A stretch of 64,000 nucleotides of DNA, taken from positions 1 through 64,000 of the forward strand of contig CAVPQU010000014.1 in NCBI GenBank assembly GCA_963707665.1. The letters are read 5' to 3'. Below are positions 1 through 8,793 of the stretch, one piece after another. This stretch comes from DATJCV01 sp963707665. GTDB taxonomy: Bacteria > Pseudomonadota > Gammaproteobacteria > Burkholderiales > Burkholderiaceae_D. The notes beneath the pieces were generated by a model. That model did not search any database. It saw nothing but the letters and a program-made list of their open reading frames with translations, and was not told where the DNA came from. Every line of letters starts with the position of its first letter. Position 1 is the stretch's first letter. The translations under genes were made by a program, and so were the position numbers.

Positions 1-100
1 GGGTGGCCGGATGGGGTGATATATTGGTTCTTAATATAACTGATGGACCTTGAGTGCGGGGCAGTCGCGTTATCAGCCCGGCTTCATCGGAGGAAACACC

Positions 101-478
101 ATGTTGCGGAAAAAACCGGACAGCACCCGGCTCGACAAGATAGTCGCCGACGCGCGTCGGCACGCCGAGCAGCGCGAGCAGGGCTATCGCGAACGTGCCC
201 TGAAAATGTATCCGTGGATCTGCGGCCGTTGCCAACGCGAATTTACCGCCGCCAACCTGTCGCAATTGACCGTGCACCACCGCAACCACAATCACGACGA
301 CAATCCGCCCGACGGCAGCAACTGGGAATTGCTTTGCCTGTACTGCCACGACAACGAACACTCGCGCTATCTGGAGGCGGACCGGCAGGGCGGCTCGGGG
401 CAGGGTGGCGGCAAACTGGCGGCAGCGACCCACAATCCGTTTGCGGGCTTGTCGTCTTTGGTCAAGAAAAAATCTTGA
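101..478 (+). CDS. yajD: YajD-type HNH nuclease
   Basis: A 125-residue protein whose core closely follows E. coli YajD, a small HNH-fold protein of undetermined physiological role. A zinc-knuckle pair C41/C44 (WICGRC) is followed by the HH pair at 59-60 (TVHHRNHNH) and by LLCLYCH at 77-83, which together form the HNH metal site. The C-terminus NPFAGL is also shared with YajD. I chose the ATG at 101 because a GGAGGA ribosome site lies just upstream; an in-frame TTG at 50 would add 17 residues that do not look like the family. It stands alone, with a leftward gene downstream. Confidence 0.85.
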   Translation: MLRKKPDSTRLDKIVADARRHAEQREQGYRERALKMYPWICGRCQREFTAANLSQLTVHHRNHNHDDNPPDGSNWELLCLYCHDNEHSRYLEADRQGGSGQGGGKLAAATHNPFAGLSSLVKKKS

Positions 479-640
479 GGTAAAGATGCCCGCCGGTGCT
501 CGGCCCATGACTTGGCGCGTTCAAGCAAGGCGAGCCGCGTTTCCCTGAATCAGACCCTGCGCGCGCTGCGCACTCAGCGGCGTGGCGCGGGTTGTCGATG
601 TAGTGGTGCGACAGACGGAGTGTTCGGCGCCGGGTCACCC

Positions 641-1123
641 TCAGGCATGGTCGTAAGCCTGTTGGATCGCGGCGATGTCGATCTTCTTCATGGTCATCAT
701 CGCGTCGAACGCGCGCTTGGCCGCCGCGCGATCGGGGTCGGCGATCGCCGCCATCAGCGCGCGCGGCGTGATCTGCCATGACAATCCCCAGCGGTCCTTG
801 CACCAGCCGCATTCGCTTTCCTGGCCGCCATTGCCGACGATGGCGTTCCACAAGCGGTCGGTTTCGGCCTGGTCGTCGGTCGCGATCTGAAACGAGAAGG
901 CCTCGTTGTGCTTGAAATGCGGGCCGCCGTTCAGCCCCAGGCAGGGGATGCCGGCGACGGTGAATTCGACCGTCAGCACATCGCCCTGCTTGCCGTCGGG
1001 GTAGTCGCCCGGTGCGCGGAGGACGGCGCCGACCGCGCTGTCGGGGAAGGTTTCGGCATAGAAGTTGGCGGCGTCGAGGGCGTCGCCGTCGTACCACAGA
1101 CAGATCGTGTTCTTGCTGGTCAT
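641..1123 (-). CDS. VOC-fold protein, PhnB-like (3-demethylubiquinone methyltransferase-like domain)
   Basis: A 160-residue single-domain protein of the vicinal-oxygen-chelate (glyoxalase) fold, PhnB-like subgroup. Recognisable features are the N-terminal FYAETFPDS helix, GIPCLGLNGGP with the FKHNEAFSF strand, and the ECGWCKDRWGLSWQI segment typical of these proteins. The family is annotated as 3-demethylubiquinone 3-methyltransferase-like, but no enzyme activity can be assigned from sequence. It lies near an AHSA1 protein and another VOC protein, all leftward, a grouping common in soil bacteria. The substrate is unknown. Confidence 0.75.
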   Translation of the reverse strand: MTSKNTICLWYDGDALDAANFYAETFPDSAVGAVLRAPGDYPDGKQGDVLTVEFTVAGIPCLGLNGGPHFKHNEAFSFQIATDDQAETDRLWNAIVGNGGQESECGWCKDRWGLSWQITPRALMAAIADPDRAAAKRAFDAMMTMKKIDIAAIQQAYDHA

Positions 1124-1276
1124 TTCGTGTCTCCTGAAAAATTGAACACCGGCGTCCGCCAGCGTCGAAACAACTCCAATCGTCCACCTTGCGGCACCGT
1201 GCTCTGCCGGATGGTGGGGCGGTGAGGGCGGCCAGGGCGTACCGTGGCGCGGCTGGCCGCAACGGGCGTGGTCAGG

Positions 1277-1760
1277 TCAGAGCCGCGCCACCAGGGCGGC
1301 GAGCTGGTCCGTCGCCTTGCCCCAGCCTTCCTGAAATCCCATTTCCTCGTGACGCTGGCGGTCGGCGCTGGTCCAGTGCAGCACGCGCGCGGTGTAGCGG
1401 GTTTTGCCGTCGATTTCGTCGAACGTCAGGATGCAGGTCATGAACGGTTTTTCCGACGGTTCCCAGGCGCTGGTGTAGGCGTCTGTCATCACCAGTCGCC
1501 GATTCGGCACCACCTCCAGATAGACGCCGCGGTTCGGGAATTCCTGGCCTTCGGGGCTGCGCATCACGACCAGGCAGGAGCCGCCGGGACGCACATCGAG
1601 TGTGGCCGAGGAAACGCGTCCACGGCGCCGGGCAGAACCATTGCGGCAGCAGCTCCGGGTCGGTCCAGGCGCGGTACAGCTTGGCGGCGGGTGCGTCGAT
1701 GATGCGGGTCAGGCCCAGTTCGCGCGGGCCGCTGTCCATGATTTTTGCGGTATCGCTCAT
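1277..1760 (-). CDS. AHSA1/SRPBCC-domain protein (frameshifted as given)
   Basis: An activator-of-Hsp90 homologue 1 (AHSA1) type START-like protein of about 160 residues. The start is MSDTAKIM, followed by the family-typical TRIIDAPAAKLYRAWTDPEL and LLPQWFCPAPW. The reading frame then shifts near 1617, and the remainder (VRPGGSCLVVMRSPEG, later EEMGFQEGWGKATDQLAALV) continues one frame over to the stop at 1277. A one-base insertion in the ACGCGTTTCC stretch explains the break. The C-terminal motif matches AHSA1 proteins that typically end in a GWG-x8-LA signature. Ligand or partner is unknown. Confidence 0.7.
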
Positions 1761-1793
1761 CTGCTAGTCTCCTTGGGTTTTTGGGGTTGGATT

Positions 1794-2567
1794 TCAGGGA
1801 TTGGAACTCAGCAATGCAAAAAAGGCGCCCTGCGGATCCAGGCACTGGACGATCCACATGTCGCCGGGCACCTGGTGCGGGCCCATCACTACCTTGCCGC
1901 CGGCGGCGTTGCTCCGTTCAATCGCGGCGCCGATGGCGTCGACATTGAAGTAGTAGAGCCAGAACGGCGCCGGGACTTCGGGCGTCTTGGTCATCATGCC
2001 GCCGATCGCGCCGTTGCCGGCGGCGAAAAGCTGGTAGACGCCTAGCGCTCCCATGTCCATTGCCTCGGCCTTGGTCCAGCCGAACAGGCCGGAATAGAAA
2101 TCGAAGGCGCTGGCGCCGTCGCCGGCATGCAGCTCGTGCCAGCCGATGGTGCCGATCTGCCCCGGTTCGGTGCCGGCCGGCGGCGCTTCGCCCGTGCCGT
2201 GAAACAGCACGAAGGCGGCGCCGTGCGGGTCGGCGACCACGGCGAAGCGGCCGATGCCCGGGATGTCCTCGGCCGCGCGGTGCAGCTTGCCGCCCTGGGC
2301 GACGACCCGCGCCACGTAGCCGTCGACGTCGTCGACGCCGATGTAGCCGATCCAGCCCGGGCGGGCGCCGGCGGCGCGGGCCTCGTCCGGAATCGCCATC
2401 AGGCCGGCGATCATCGTCGGTCCGGCGCTGAATATCGTGTACGGATGACCCGGCACTCCGGCCTCCTTGCTGTCCCAGCCGACGACCTTGCTATAAAACG
2501 CCGCGGCGGCCTGGGTGTCGCTGGTCATCAACTCGTACCAGACGAATTGTCCTTGTTGAATAGCCAT
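1794..2567 (-). CDS. Two-domain VOC (glyoxalase/bleomycin-resistance family) protein
   Basis: A 257-residue protein with two tandem VOC domains, roughly residues 5-120 (FVWYELMTSDTQAAAAFY...) and 135-255 (IGWHELHAGDGASAFDFY...). Each carries the W-x-E-L / A-x-x-F-Y signature of the subfamily related to Streptomyces CFP-30-type hydroxylase-like proteins. The ATG at 2567 has AGGAG six bases upstream; a longer in-frame extension to 2843 runs through the tetR gene and is not real. The start overlaps the ribosome-site region just after the tetR stop at 2572, so the two genes are probably co-transcribed and the TetR protein may control this enzyme. Substrate unknown. Confidence 0.75.
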   Translation of the reverse strand: MAIQQGQFVWYELMTSDTQAAAAFYSKVVGWDSKEAGVPGHPYTIFSAGPTMIAGLMAIPDEARAAGARPGWIGYIGVDDVDGYVARVVAQGGKLHRAAEDIPGIGRFAVVADPHGAAFVLFHGTGEAPPAGTEPGQIGTIGWHELHAGDGASAFDFYSGLFGWTKAEAMDMGALGVYQLFAAGNGAIGGMMTKTPEVPAPFWLYYFNVDAIGAAIERSNAAGGKVVMGPHQVPGDMWIVQCLDPQGAFFALLSSNP

Positions 2568-2571
2568 GTCT

Positions 2572-3189
2572 CTACTCCTTGTAAGGGGCGGGATAAAACA
2601 GCATGTGCAGATAGCGCCGCAAATGCTCGAGCGACGCCAGGGCGACTTCCGGACCTTGCTTTGCCTTGGCGAAGATGAAGGCGCCTTGCAACACCGATTG
2701 CATGAAATAGCCAACGCTGCGCGCGCTCCAGGGCGCGTCCGGCGCGTACAGCTGCTTGGCGGCTTCGATGTCGCGTTCCAGCTCGGCGATGTGGGCCGAC
2801 ATCCCTTCGTCGCAGGCCGCGCGCAAGTCTGGATGGGTCGCATAGACCTCCTGTACCGTGGTTCCCATCAAGCAGGTGAATTGCGCAATCTCGCCCTGCA
2901 GCAGCGAGGCACGGAAATCGACATAGCCCAGCAGTCGTTGGCGCGGGTCGCTCGACTCGTGATAGGGCGCGGAGGCAAACAGGTCCGCCGCCATTTTGCC
3001 GAATTGTTCGATGGCCTCGATCCCCAACTGTTCTTTGCTCGGAAAGTAATGGAAAAAGCCGCCCTTCGTGACGCCAGCGGCGGCGCAAATATCATCGACT
3101 GTGGCCGCGGTGTAACCCTTGGCGCGAATGACGTCGCGCGCGGCTTCCAATAATCTGGTTCGAGTTGTGTTGCTGTCTTTGGTTTTCAT
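2572..3189 (-). CDS. TetR/AcrR family transcriptional regulator
   Basis: A 205-residue TetR-family repressor. The N-terminal helix-turn-helix is clear: LLEAARDVIRAKGYTAATVD, then ICAAAGVTKGGFFHYFPSK at about residues 35-53. The C-terminal ligand domain (CLMGTTVQEVYATHP) resembles the TetR_C group found with NemR/AcuR-like repressors, which often sense electrophiles. It is transcribed with the two-domain VOC protein 4 bp downstream, which suggests repressor and detoxification enzyme form a self-regulated pair. A 20-bp imperfect palindrome at 3206-3225, 17 bp upstream of the start, is a plausible autoregulatory operator. Confidence 0.85.
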   Translation of the reverse strand: MKTKDSNTTRTRLLEAARDVIRAKGYTAATVDDICAAAGVTKGGFFHYFPSKEQLGIEAIEQFGKMAADLFASAPYHESSDPRQRLLGYVDFRASLLQGEIAQFTCLMGTTVQEVYATHPDLRAACDEGMSAHIAELERDIEAAKQLYAPDAPWSARSVGYFMQSVLQGAFIFAKAKQGPEVALASLEHLRRYLHMLFYPAPYKE

Positions 3190-3205
3190 GCTTTATTTCA
3201 CAAGA

Positions 3206-3225
3206 TACAAACTGGTTGGTATGTA
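3206..3225. promoter_or_regulatory. Putative TetR operator
   Basis: TACAAACTGGTTGGTATGTA is an imperfect inverted repeat, with arms TACA..AC and GT..TGTA, directly upstream of the tetR start at 3189. TetR repressors usually bind such sites over their own promoter. This is inferred from position and symmetry only. Confidence 0.45.
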
Positions 3226-3597
3226 AACTAGTCGGGCTTGGTTTTTTTGTCAAGAATGACTCGCGTTTTCCAGAAAATCGGCAAGCGGGCGAGTTGCAAT
3301 ACGTAGCAAAAAATGCCGCCTGAAAAGACGGTGATGTCGTGGTGAACCGTGAAAATTGGCAGGTGCGGCAGTTTCTGCCATCGTGGAATTCACCATCGCC
3401 AGCGCGCAAGCGGATTGGGTTTGCTCGCCTGTCCGCATGGCGTTAGCAGGCGGTGCCCCGGAAGGATGGTGACGCGTCCGCTGCAAGCGGGCGCGACCGA
3501 CGTTACTGGATGGGCACGCTGGATGTGGCGGCTGCTTTTCGCCGTGGCGCCGAACGCCGGTATCGCGCTGGCGCCGGTTGCGTGTCGGCAGGCGTCT
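3226..3597. other. Non-coding stretch between btuF and tetR
   Basis: About 370 bp between the btuF stop and the tetR operator. No conserved reading frame, RNA or clear hairpin terminator was recognised. A cobalamin riboswitch was looked for because btuF is adjacent, but no B12-box core is visible, and the region lies downstream of btuF rather than upstream. Confidence 0.5.
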
Positions 3598-4509
3598 TCA
3601 GCGCCGGCTGCGGGCCAGTTCCAGTTGCTGGCATATCTGCTCGGCGCCGTCGACGATGCGCGGACCGGCGCGGGAGAGCAGATCGGCATCCAGCCGGAAC
3701 AGATTGTCGTGCGCGACCGCGGTCAGCTGCGGAAAGCGGCGCCAGTCGGCCAGCTCGTCGGTTGCGCCGCCGGCGCTGAGAATGACTTCCGGGTCTTGCG
3801 CCAGCACCGCTTCGCGGCTGACGGTGGGTGCCAGTTGCGGCAGTGCGCCGAATACATTCCGGCCGCCGCACAGTCGCAGCGCGGCCGAGACCAGATGGGC
3901 GTCGTTCAGGGTCATCAGCGGCTTGCGCCAGACTTGATAAAAGACACGCACCGGCGGCCGGCTGCGGTAGGTGGCGTCAAGCTTGGCGAGCCGGGCGCGG
4001 AATGCGGCCGCGGCGGCGTTGCCGGCGGTTTCGGTGCCAGCCAGTTGCGCCAGCCGCTCCAGCGACGATGCCACGGTGGCGAAATCGCGCGGCTCCGATT
4101 CGAACACCGGGATCGCCAGCGCGCGTAGTTTGGCGATTTGCGCCGCCGAGCTGCCGCTATGCCAGGCCACCACCAGATCGGGTTTGAGCGTGATGATCTG
4201 TTCCAGATCCAGCGCCGAGGCGCCGCCGACGGAAGCGACCTTGCGCGCCGCCGGCGGATAGTCGCTGTACTGGCTGACGCCGACCACCGCAGCGCCGGCG
4301 CCGGCCGCATACAGCAGTTCGGTGACGTGCGGTGCCAGGCTGACGATGCGGCGCGCCGGCGTGGCCAGCGTGAGCGTGTTGCCTTCGTCGTCGATTACCG
4401 TCGCCGAATGCGCCGGATTGCTCGCCAGCCCCGCGCAGCAGAGCAGGCAAGCCAGCGCCAGGCGGCGCCTCGTCTGGCGCCATGCGGTAGCGGGCCGCGT
4501 TGGCCGCAT
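3598..4509 (-). CDS. btuF: Cobalamin ABC transporter substrate-binding protein (BtuF-like)
   Basis: A 303-residue periplasmic helical-backbone binding protein. An N-terminal signal peptide (LALACLLCCAGLASNPAHSA) precedes the class III SBP fold with ARRIVSLAPHVTELLYAAGA, VGVSQYSDYPPAARKV and LEQIITLKPDLVVAW, which are typical of vitamin B12-binding BtuF. The ATG at 4509 shares one base with the panC stop (TGATG), so the two are translationally coupled. A TTG one codon further upstream is unlikely to be the start. No btuC/btuD permease genes are in the window, so partners must lie elsewhere. A haem or siderophore ligand cannot be excluded. Confidence 0.8.
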   Translation of the reverse strand: MRPTRPATAWRQTRRRLALACLLCCAGLASNPAHSATVIDDEGNTLTLATPARRIVSLAPHVTELLYAAGAGAAVVGVSQYSDYPPAARKVASVGGASALDLEQIITLKPDLVVAWHSGSSAAQIAKLRALAIPVFESEPRDFATVASSLERLAQLAGTETAGNAAAAAFRARLAKLDATYRSRPPVRVFYQVWRKPLMTLNDAHLVSAALRLCGGRNVFGALPQLAPTVSREAVLAQDPEVILSAGGATDELADWRRFPQLTAVAHDNLFRLDADLLSRAGPRIVDGAEQICQQLELARSRR

Positions 4510-5348
4510 CAAATTTCCAGGTTATCGATCAGGCGCGTGCCGCCCAGCTTGGCGGCGGTCAGCACCACCAGTTCTGCGCCTTTGGCCAGATCGCCGGCGG
4601 CCGGCGGCTGCAGGTCGGCACGCTTGCGAATCGCCACGTAATCGGGTTTCCAGCCGCGCGCGGCGAGCCGCGCCATCGCCTGCCGTTCCAGCTCGAACAC
4701 GTCCAGATGGCCGGCGCGCACTTCGCCGGCCACTTCGTTCAGGGTGCGAAACAGCGCCGGCGCTTCGGCCCGTTCCTCCGGCGACAGGTACATGTTGCGC
4801 GAGGACAGCGCCAGGCCGTCGTCGGCGCGCCAGGTTTCGGCGGCCACGATGTCGGTCGGGATCGCGAACTGCTTGCACATGTTGCGCACGATCATCAACT
4901 GCTGGTAGTCCTTCTTGCCGAAGACCGCGGCGCGCGGCTGCACGCAGGAAAACAGCTTGAGGACGACGGTGGTGACCCCGGTAAAGAAGCCGGGACGGAA
5001 TTCACCTTCGAGGATGTTGCCGAGGTCGTCTGGCGGGCGCACGCGATATTCCTGCGGTTCCGGATACAGATCTTTTTCCGTGGGTGCAAACAGCACGTAC
5101 ACGCCTTCCTTTTCCAGCTTCTCGACATCGGCGGCAAAGGTGCGCGGGTATTTGTCGAAATCCTCGTTCGGGCCGAACTGCAGGCGGTTGACGAAGATCG
5201 AGGCGACGATCGGGTCGCCATGTTTTCGCGCCAGCCGCATCAGCGACAGATGGCCTTCGTGCAGGTTGCCCATGGTGGGGACGAACACGGTGCGCAATTG
5301 GCCGCGCAACTGATCGCGCAGCTCTTCGATGGACGAAATGATTTTCAT
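4509..5348 (-). CDS. panC: Pantothenate synthetase
   Basis: PanC, 279 residues, condenses pantoate and beta-alanine with ATP hydrolysis to AMP in pantothenate (CoA precursor) synthesis; cytosolic. The ATP-binding HIGH-like motif is FVPTMGNLHEGHLSLM at about 22-37, followed by SIFVNRLQFGPNEDFDKYPR. VFGKKDYQQLMIVRNM and the KMSKS-like LALSSRNMYLSPEER complete the nucleotide site. The length is usual for the family. It overlaps btuF and lies 71 bp downstream of scpA in a leftward gene run with the DUF3460 gene. Nothing appears missing. Confidence 0.95.
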   Translation of the reverse strand: MKIISSIEELRDQLRGQLRTVFVPTMGNLHEGHLSLMRLARKHGDPIVASIFVNRLQFGPNEDFDKYPRTFAADVEKLEKEGVYVLFAPTEKDLYPEPQEYRVRPPDDLGNILEGEFRPGFFTGVTTVVLKLFSCVQPRAAVFGKKDYQQLMIVRNMCKQFAIPTDIVAAETWRADDGLALSSRNMYLSPEERAEAPALFRTLNEVAGEVRAGHLDVFELERQAMARLAARGWKPDYVAIRKRADLQPPAAGDLAKGAELVVLTAAKLGGTRLIDNLEI

Positions 5349-5419
5349 GGGAAGTGGTGAGGTGGCAAAAAGGCAGGGTGAATCGATGAAGAGGATGCGG
5401 CAGCACGCCGCCCGCGCAT

Positions 5420-6289
5420 TCAGCTCGGCGAGTAAGCCAGCCGCACGTAGATCGGCGCGTAGGCTTCGGCCTGGGTGATTTCGATCAGGGTTTCCTTGGC
5501 CAGCTCCAGCAGGGCGATGAAATGGACCACCAGCACCGGCACGCCGCGCGACGGCTCGAACAGGTCGGCGAACTCGATAAAGCGGGTCGACTGCAGGCGG
5601 CGCAGGATGGCCGTCATGTGCTCGCGCACCGACAGTTCCTCGCGGTTGATGGTGTGACGCGTGGTGAGCGTGGCGCGCTTGACGACGTCGGCCCAGGCGG
5701 CACGCAGGTCGTCGGCGCTGACATCCGGCCAGCGCGGCGCCAGGCTTTGCTCGATGTAAATCTGGGTGCGCACATAGTCGCGCCCGAGCTGCGGCAGCGC
5801 GTCGATCTGGTGTGCCGCCAGCTTCATCTGTTCATATTCCAGCAGGCGCCGCACCAGTTCGGCACGCGGGTCGGCGGCTTCTTCGCCGCTGTCGGCTTTC
5901 TTTACCGGCAGCAGCATGCGCGACTTGATTTCGATCAGCATCGCTGCCATCAGCAGGTATTCGGCAGCCAGTTCCAGGTTGGTGCGGCGGATCTGCTCGA
6001 CGTATTCCAGGTATTGCAGCGTGACTTGCGCCATCGGAATGTCGAGGATGTTGAAGTTCTGCTTGCGGATCAGGTACAACAGCAGGTCGAGCGGACCCTC
6101 GAACGCTTCCAGGAACACTTCCAGCGCGTCGGGCGGGATGTACAGGTCGTTCGGCAGCCGGAACAGCGGCTCGCCGTACAGCCGGGCGAAAGCGACGCCG
6201 TCCACCACATTCGGAGTGGAGTCGATGCCTTGCAACAGCGCAGGGTCGGCAGCGGCGGCCGGCGCGGCTGCGGCGGGCGTCGCGCTCAT
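5420..6289 (-). CDS. scpA: Segregation and condensation protein A
   Basis: ScpA is the kleisin subunit that bridges SMC heads with ScpB during chromosome segregation. The 289-residue protein shows the family signature FEGPLDLLLYLIRKQNFNIL near residues 63-82, then the IPMAQVTLQYLEYV and AAEYLLMAAMLIEIKSRMLL helices of the SMC-neck-binding domain. A C-terminal winged-helix region (VVHFIALLELAKETLIEIT) follows. The first 40 residues are Ala-rich and variable. It starts 3 bp after the DUF3460 gene ends. scpB is not in this window. Confidence 0.92.
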   Translation of the reverse strand: MSATPAAAAPAAAADPALLQGIDSTPNVVDGVAFARLYGEPLFRLPNDLYIPPDALEVFLEAFEGPLDLLLYLIRKQNFNILDIPMAQVTLQYLEYVEQIRRTNLELAAEYLLMAAMLIEIKSRMLLPVKKADSGEEAADPRAELVRRLLEYEQMKLAAHQIDALPQLGRDYVRTQIYIEQSLAPRWPDVSADDLRAAWADVVKRATLTTRHTINREELSVREHMTAILRRLQSTRFIEFADLFEPSRGVPVLVVHFIALLELAKETLIEITQAEAYAPIYVRLAYSPS

Positions 6290-6292
6290 GGC

Positions 6293-6508
6293 TTAACCCT
6301 TGCGCAGATGGTAGTAGACGTACTCGGTCTGCGGCACGCGCGAGGCGTCGGCGCGGCGGCGTTGATCGAGGTCGATCGGCGCCTTGTCCCACAGCAGCGC
6401 GCGCCCGGCTTGCTGCTTCGCTTCCAGGTTCGGATCTTTCCGTTTCAATTCGGAAATGAATTTGGTGTGCTCGGATTCGTAACCCTGGAACTGCTTGGAA
6501 AATTTCAT
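6293..6508 (-). CDS. DUF3460 family protein
   Basis: A 71-residue soluble protein of the DUF3460 family, found mainly in Burkholderiales and commonly encoded just upstream of scpA, as here (3-bp gap). Visible features are an aromatic-rich N-terminus (KFSKQFQGYESEHTKF), a basic middle and the end RVPQTEYVYYHLRKG. No catalytic motif is apparent and the function is unknown. Linkage suggests it is the first gene of the leftward DUF3460-scpA-panC-btuF transcript. Confidence 0.8.
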   Translation of the reverse strand: MKFSKQFQGYESEHTKFISELKRKDPNLEAKQQAGRALLWDKAPIDLDQRRRADASRVPQTEYVYYHLRKG

Positions 6509-6652
6509 GGTGTCGTGGAGTCAGGCTGGAGGATTTGAACTGAAGACTATTTTACCCTGTCTTGCCGCCGGTTCCGGCGCTCCGGTCCGGTGGTTGGCTA
6601 GCGGCGCGCCAGGCGGCAGGTTTTTCAAAATACAAGATAAGTTTGAAAATAC

Positions 6653-6712
6653 GGGGTATGTCATCAAAGCTGATATTTTTTCTCCGAAAACGACATGCTA
6701 TGGTGGGAGTAT
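6653..6712 (-). repeat. 60-bp ATACTCC-pair element, copy 1
   Basis: On the minus strand, ATACTCC (6706-6712) is followed exactly 53 bp later by ATACCCC (6653-6659), with CGGA at inner positions 20-23. It lies upstream of the DUF3460-scpA run in the direction of those genes. It is one of seven copies sharing the same spacing. Confidence 0.75.
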
Positions 6713-6722
6713 ATGATTACGG

Positions 6723-6741
6723 GGGCAGCGGTCCGCTGCCC
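6723..6741. terminator. GC-rich inverted repeat after efflux tetR
   Basis: GGGCAGCGG-T-CCGCTGCCC is a perfect 9-bp inverted repeat just beyond the 3' end of the efflux regulator. It has no U-tract on either strand, so a terminator role is only possible. Confidence 0.35.
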
Positions 6742-6747
6742 GCGATC

Positions 6748-7361
6748 TCAGACAGCATCCGTTGACGTCAGCAGTGCCGGCAGGAATTCCTGCAGTGCAG
6801 CTTGCAGCAGCGCATGGTCGAAATCGGGCTGGCGCGCCTCGCGCACTTTCATGCCTTCCCACAGGCATTGCAGCAGCAAGGCCACCAGTTGCGTCTTCGA
6901 CGCTGCAATGCCGAGTCCGCCTTCGGCACTTGGCACGACCCAGCCACTCGTGAAATTCGGCATCCAGAACCTGGTCGGACGAGCGCACCGCGGCACCGAT
7001 CACCGCATCGCGCGACGCTTCGGCCGAGATTTCCAGGAACAGCGCCGGATGGGTTTGCCGCTGGCGCAGTGCTGGCTGCCGTCGCCGAACGAACTCGCGA
7101 TCTGCACGGCGAGATCGGGCGGCCATCCAACTGGTGCATTTCGTCGCGCGCCAACTGCAGCTGCTGCTCGATGATGGCCAGTATGATTTCGCTCTTGCTG
7201 CCGAAATAGCGGTAGATCAGCCCCGGACTCATGTCTGCGGCATCGGCGATGTTGGCCATGCTGGCGGCATGGAAGCCGTGCTCGATGAAGCACTTTTGGG
7301 CCGCCGTCAGGATCCGTTCGCGCTGCGCCAGCGCCCGCTGTTCAGCCGGTGTCGCAGTCAT
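6748..7361 (-). CDS. TetR/AcrR regulator of the adjacent RND efflux operon (frameshifted as given)
   Basis: A TetR-family repressor of about 200 residues. The HTH region is intact (ERILTAAQKCFIEHGFHAAS, then IADAADMSPGLIYRYFGSK). The C-terminal domain is spread over three frames: DLAVQIASSFGDG, then RQTHPALFLEISAEASRDAV, then GIAASKTQLVALLLQCLWEG to the stop at 6748. The breaks can be explained by loss of a G near 7115 and near 7065, and gain of a T near 6925. The start ATG overlaps the stop of the outer-membrane factor gene (ATGA), so it is the last gene of the efflux operon and probably its repressor. Either sequence error or a decayed repressor is possible; the latter would derepress the pump. 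Confidence 0.7.
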
Positions 7362-8793
7362 TTCGATTCCCCGCTACGTTCGTTCCAGCCGCCGCCCAGC
7401 ACCTTGTACAGCGCGACGCGGTTGCTTTGCTCGGCCAGTTGGGTCGCCACCAGCGATTGCTGTGCGGCGTACAGCGTGCGCTGGGCGTCGAGCAGCACCA
7501 GGTAGCTGTCGCGCCCGCCTCGTAGCGCGCGCGCGAGAGCTGGTCGGCGCGGGTGGCGGCCGCCAGCAAGGCTTGCTGCGCCGCTTTTTGTTCGGCCAGG
7601 GTACGGGTCAGTGCCAGCGCGTCGGCGACGTCGCGGAAGCCGGCCTGGATCGCTTTTTCATACTGCGCCAGCGCGATGTCGCGCTCGGCGGTCGATAGAC
7701 CCAGATTGGCGCGCAGGCGGCCGCCCTGGAAGATCGGCAGGTTGACTTGCGGGATGAAGCTCCAGACCCGGGTGCCGCTGGAAAACAGGTTCGACAGTTC
7801 GTTGCTGGCGCTGCCGATGCTGCCGGTCAGGCTGATCGACGGGAAGAAGGCAGCGCGGGCGGCGCCGATATTGGCATTGGCGGCGCGCAACTGGTGCTCG
7901 GCCTGCAGTACGTCCGGGCGGCGCAGCAGCACCTCCGACGGCAAGCCGGCCGGCAGTGCCGCCAGGCCGCTGACTTGCAGCTCGAGGCCGCTCGGCAGCA
8001 AGGCGGCTTCCACCGGCGCGCCGACCAGCAGGGTCAGCGCGTTGACATCCTGCGCCACTTGGCCGGCATAGCGCGCCACGTCGCTGCGCGCCGTTTCCAC
8101 CGTGGTCTGCGCCTGGCTCAGATCGAGCGCCGACACCGCGCCCAGCTTGTGCCGTTGCTCGCTCAGGCTCAACGCCTGCTGGCGGTTGGCGAGCGTGGCC
8201 TGCGCCACGCGCTGCAATTCCTGGTCGGCGCCCAGCGTCAGATAGGCGTTGGCGATCTCGGCCACCAGGCTCAACTGCACGCTGCGGCGCGCTTCTTCCT
8301 GGGAAAAGTACTGCTGCAGCGCGGCCTGGCTCAGATTGCGCACGCGGCCGAACAGGTCGAGCTCGAAGGCGGCGACGCCAAGGCCGGCGCTGTAGGTGGG
8401 GATGGCCTGCGGCGCATCGCCGCTGCGCGTGACGGTGGCGTTGGCGCCCAGCGACGGCAACCGGTCGGCACGCTGGATGCGGTACTGGGAGCGGGCGCGC
8501 TCGACGTTCAGCACCGCCACCCGCAGGTCGCGGTTGTTGTCCAGCGCGCGCGCAATCAGTTGCTCCAGTTTCGGGTCGGCGAAGAAGTCGCGCCAGCCGA
8601 TGTCGGCCGCCGTCCCGCTGGCGGCGCCCGCTACCGGCGCACTGACACTGCCCTGGGCGGCGGTGCTCGGCGGCAGCGGCCAGGCTTGCGGAATGCCGGC
8701 ATCGGCCGCGGGCAGGGTCGGCTCGAGGCTGGCGCAAGCGCTGAGCGACAGCATCGCTGCCAGTGCCAGAGTGGTGAACAAAGGCTTAGTCAT
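7358..8793 (-). CDS. oprM: RND efflux outer-membrane factor lipoprotein (OprM/NodT family; C-terminal frameshift)
   Basis: A TolC-like outer-membrane channel of the OprM group, about 475 residues. The ATG at 8793 gives a lipoprotein signal, LAAMLSLSAC, with lipidated Cys20. Two OEP repeats follow; WRDFFADPKLEQLIARALDN and LLRRPDVLQAEHQLRAANANIGAARAAFFP mark each half. Near 7520 one base appears lost, after which the expected ending SYLVLLDAQRTLYAAQ ... VLGGGW continues in another frame to a TGA at 7358 that overlaps the tetR start. As read literally, the protein has a garbled last 50 residues. It overlaps the pump gene by 8 bp. Confidence 0.85.

Noticed and set aside
3226..3597. Cobalamin riboswitch near btuF
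   Set aside because: No conserved B12-box or pseudoknot core was visible, and the region is at the 3' side of btuF.
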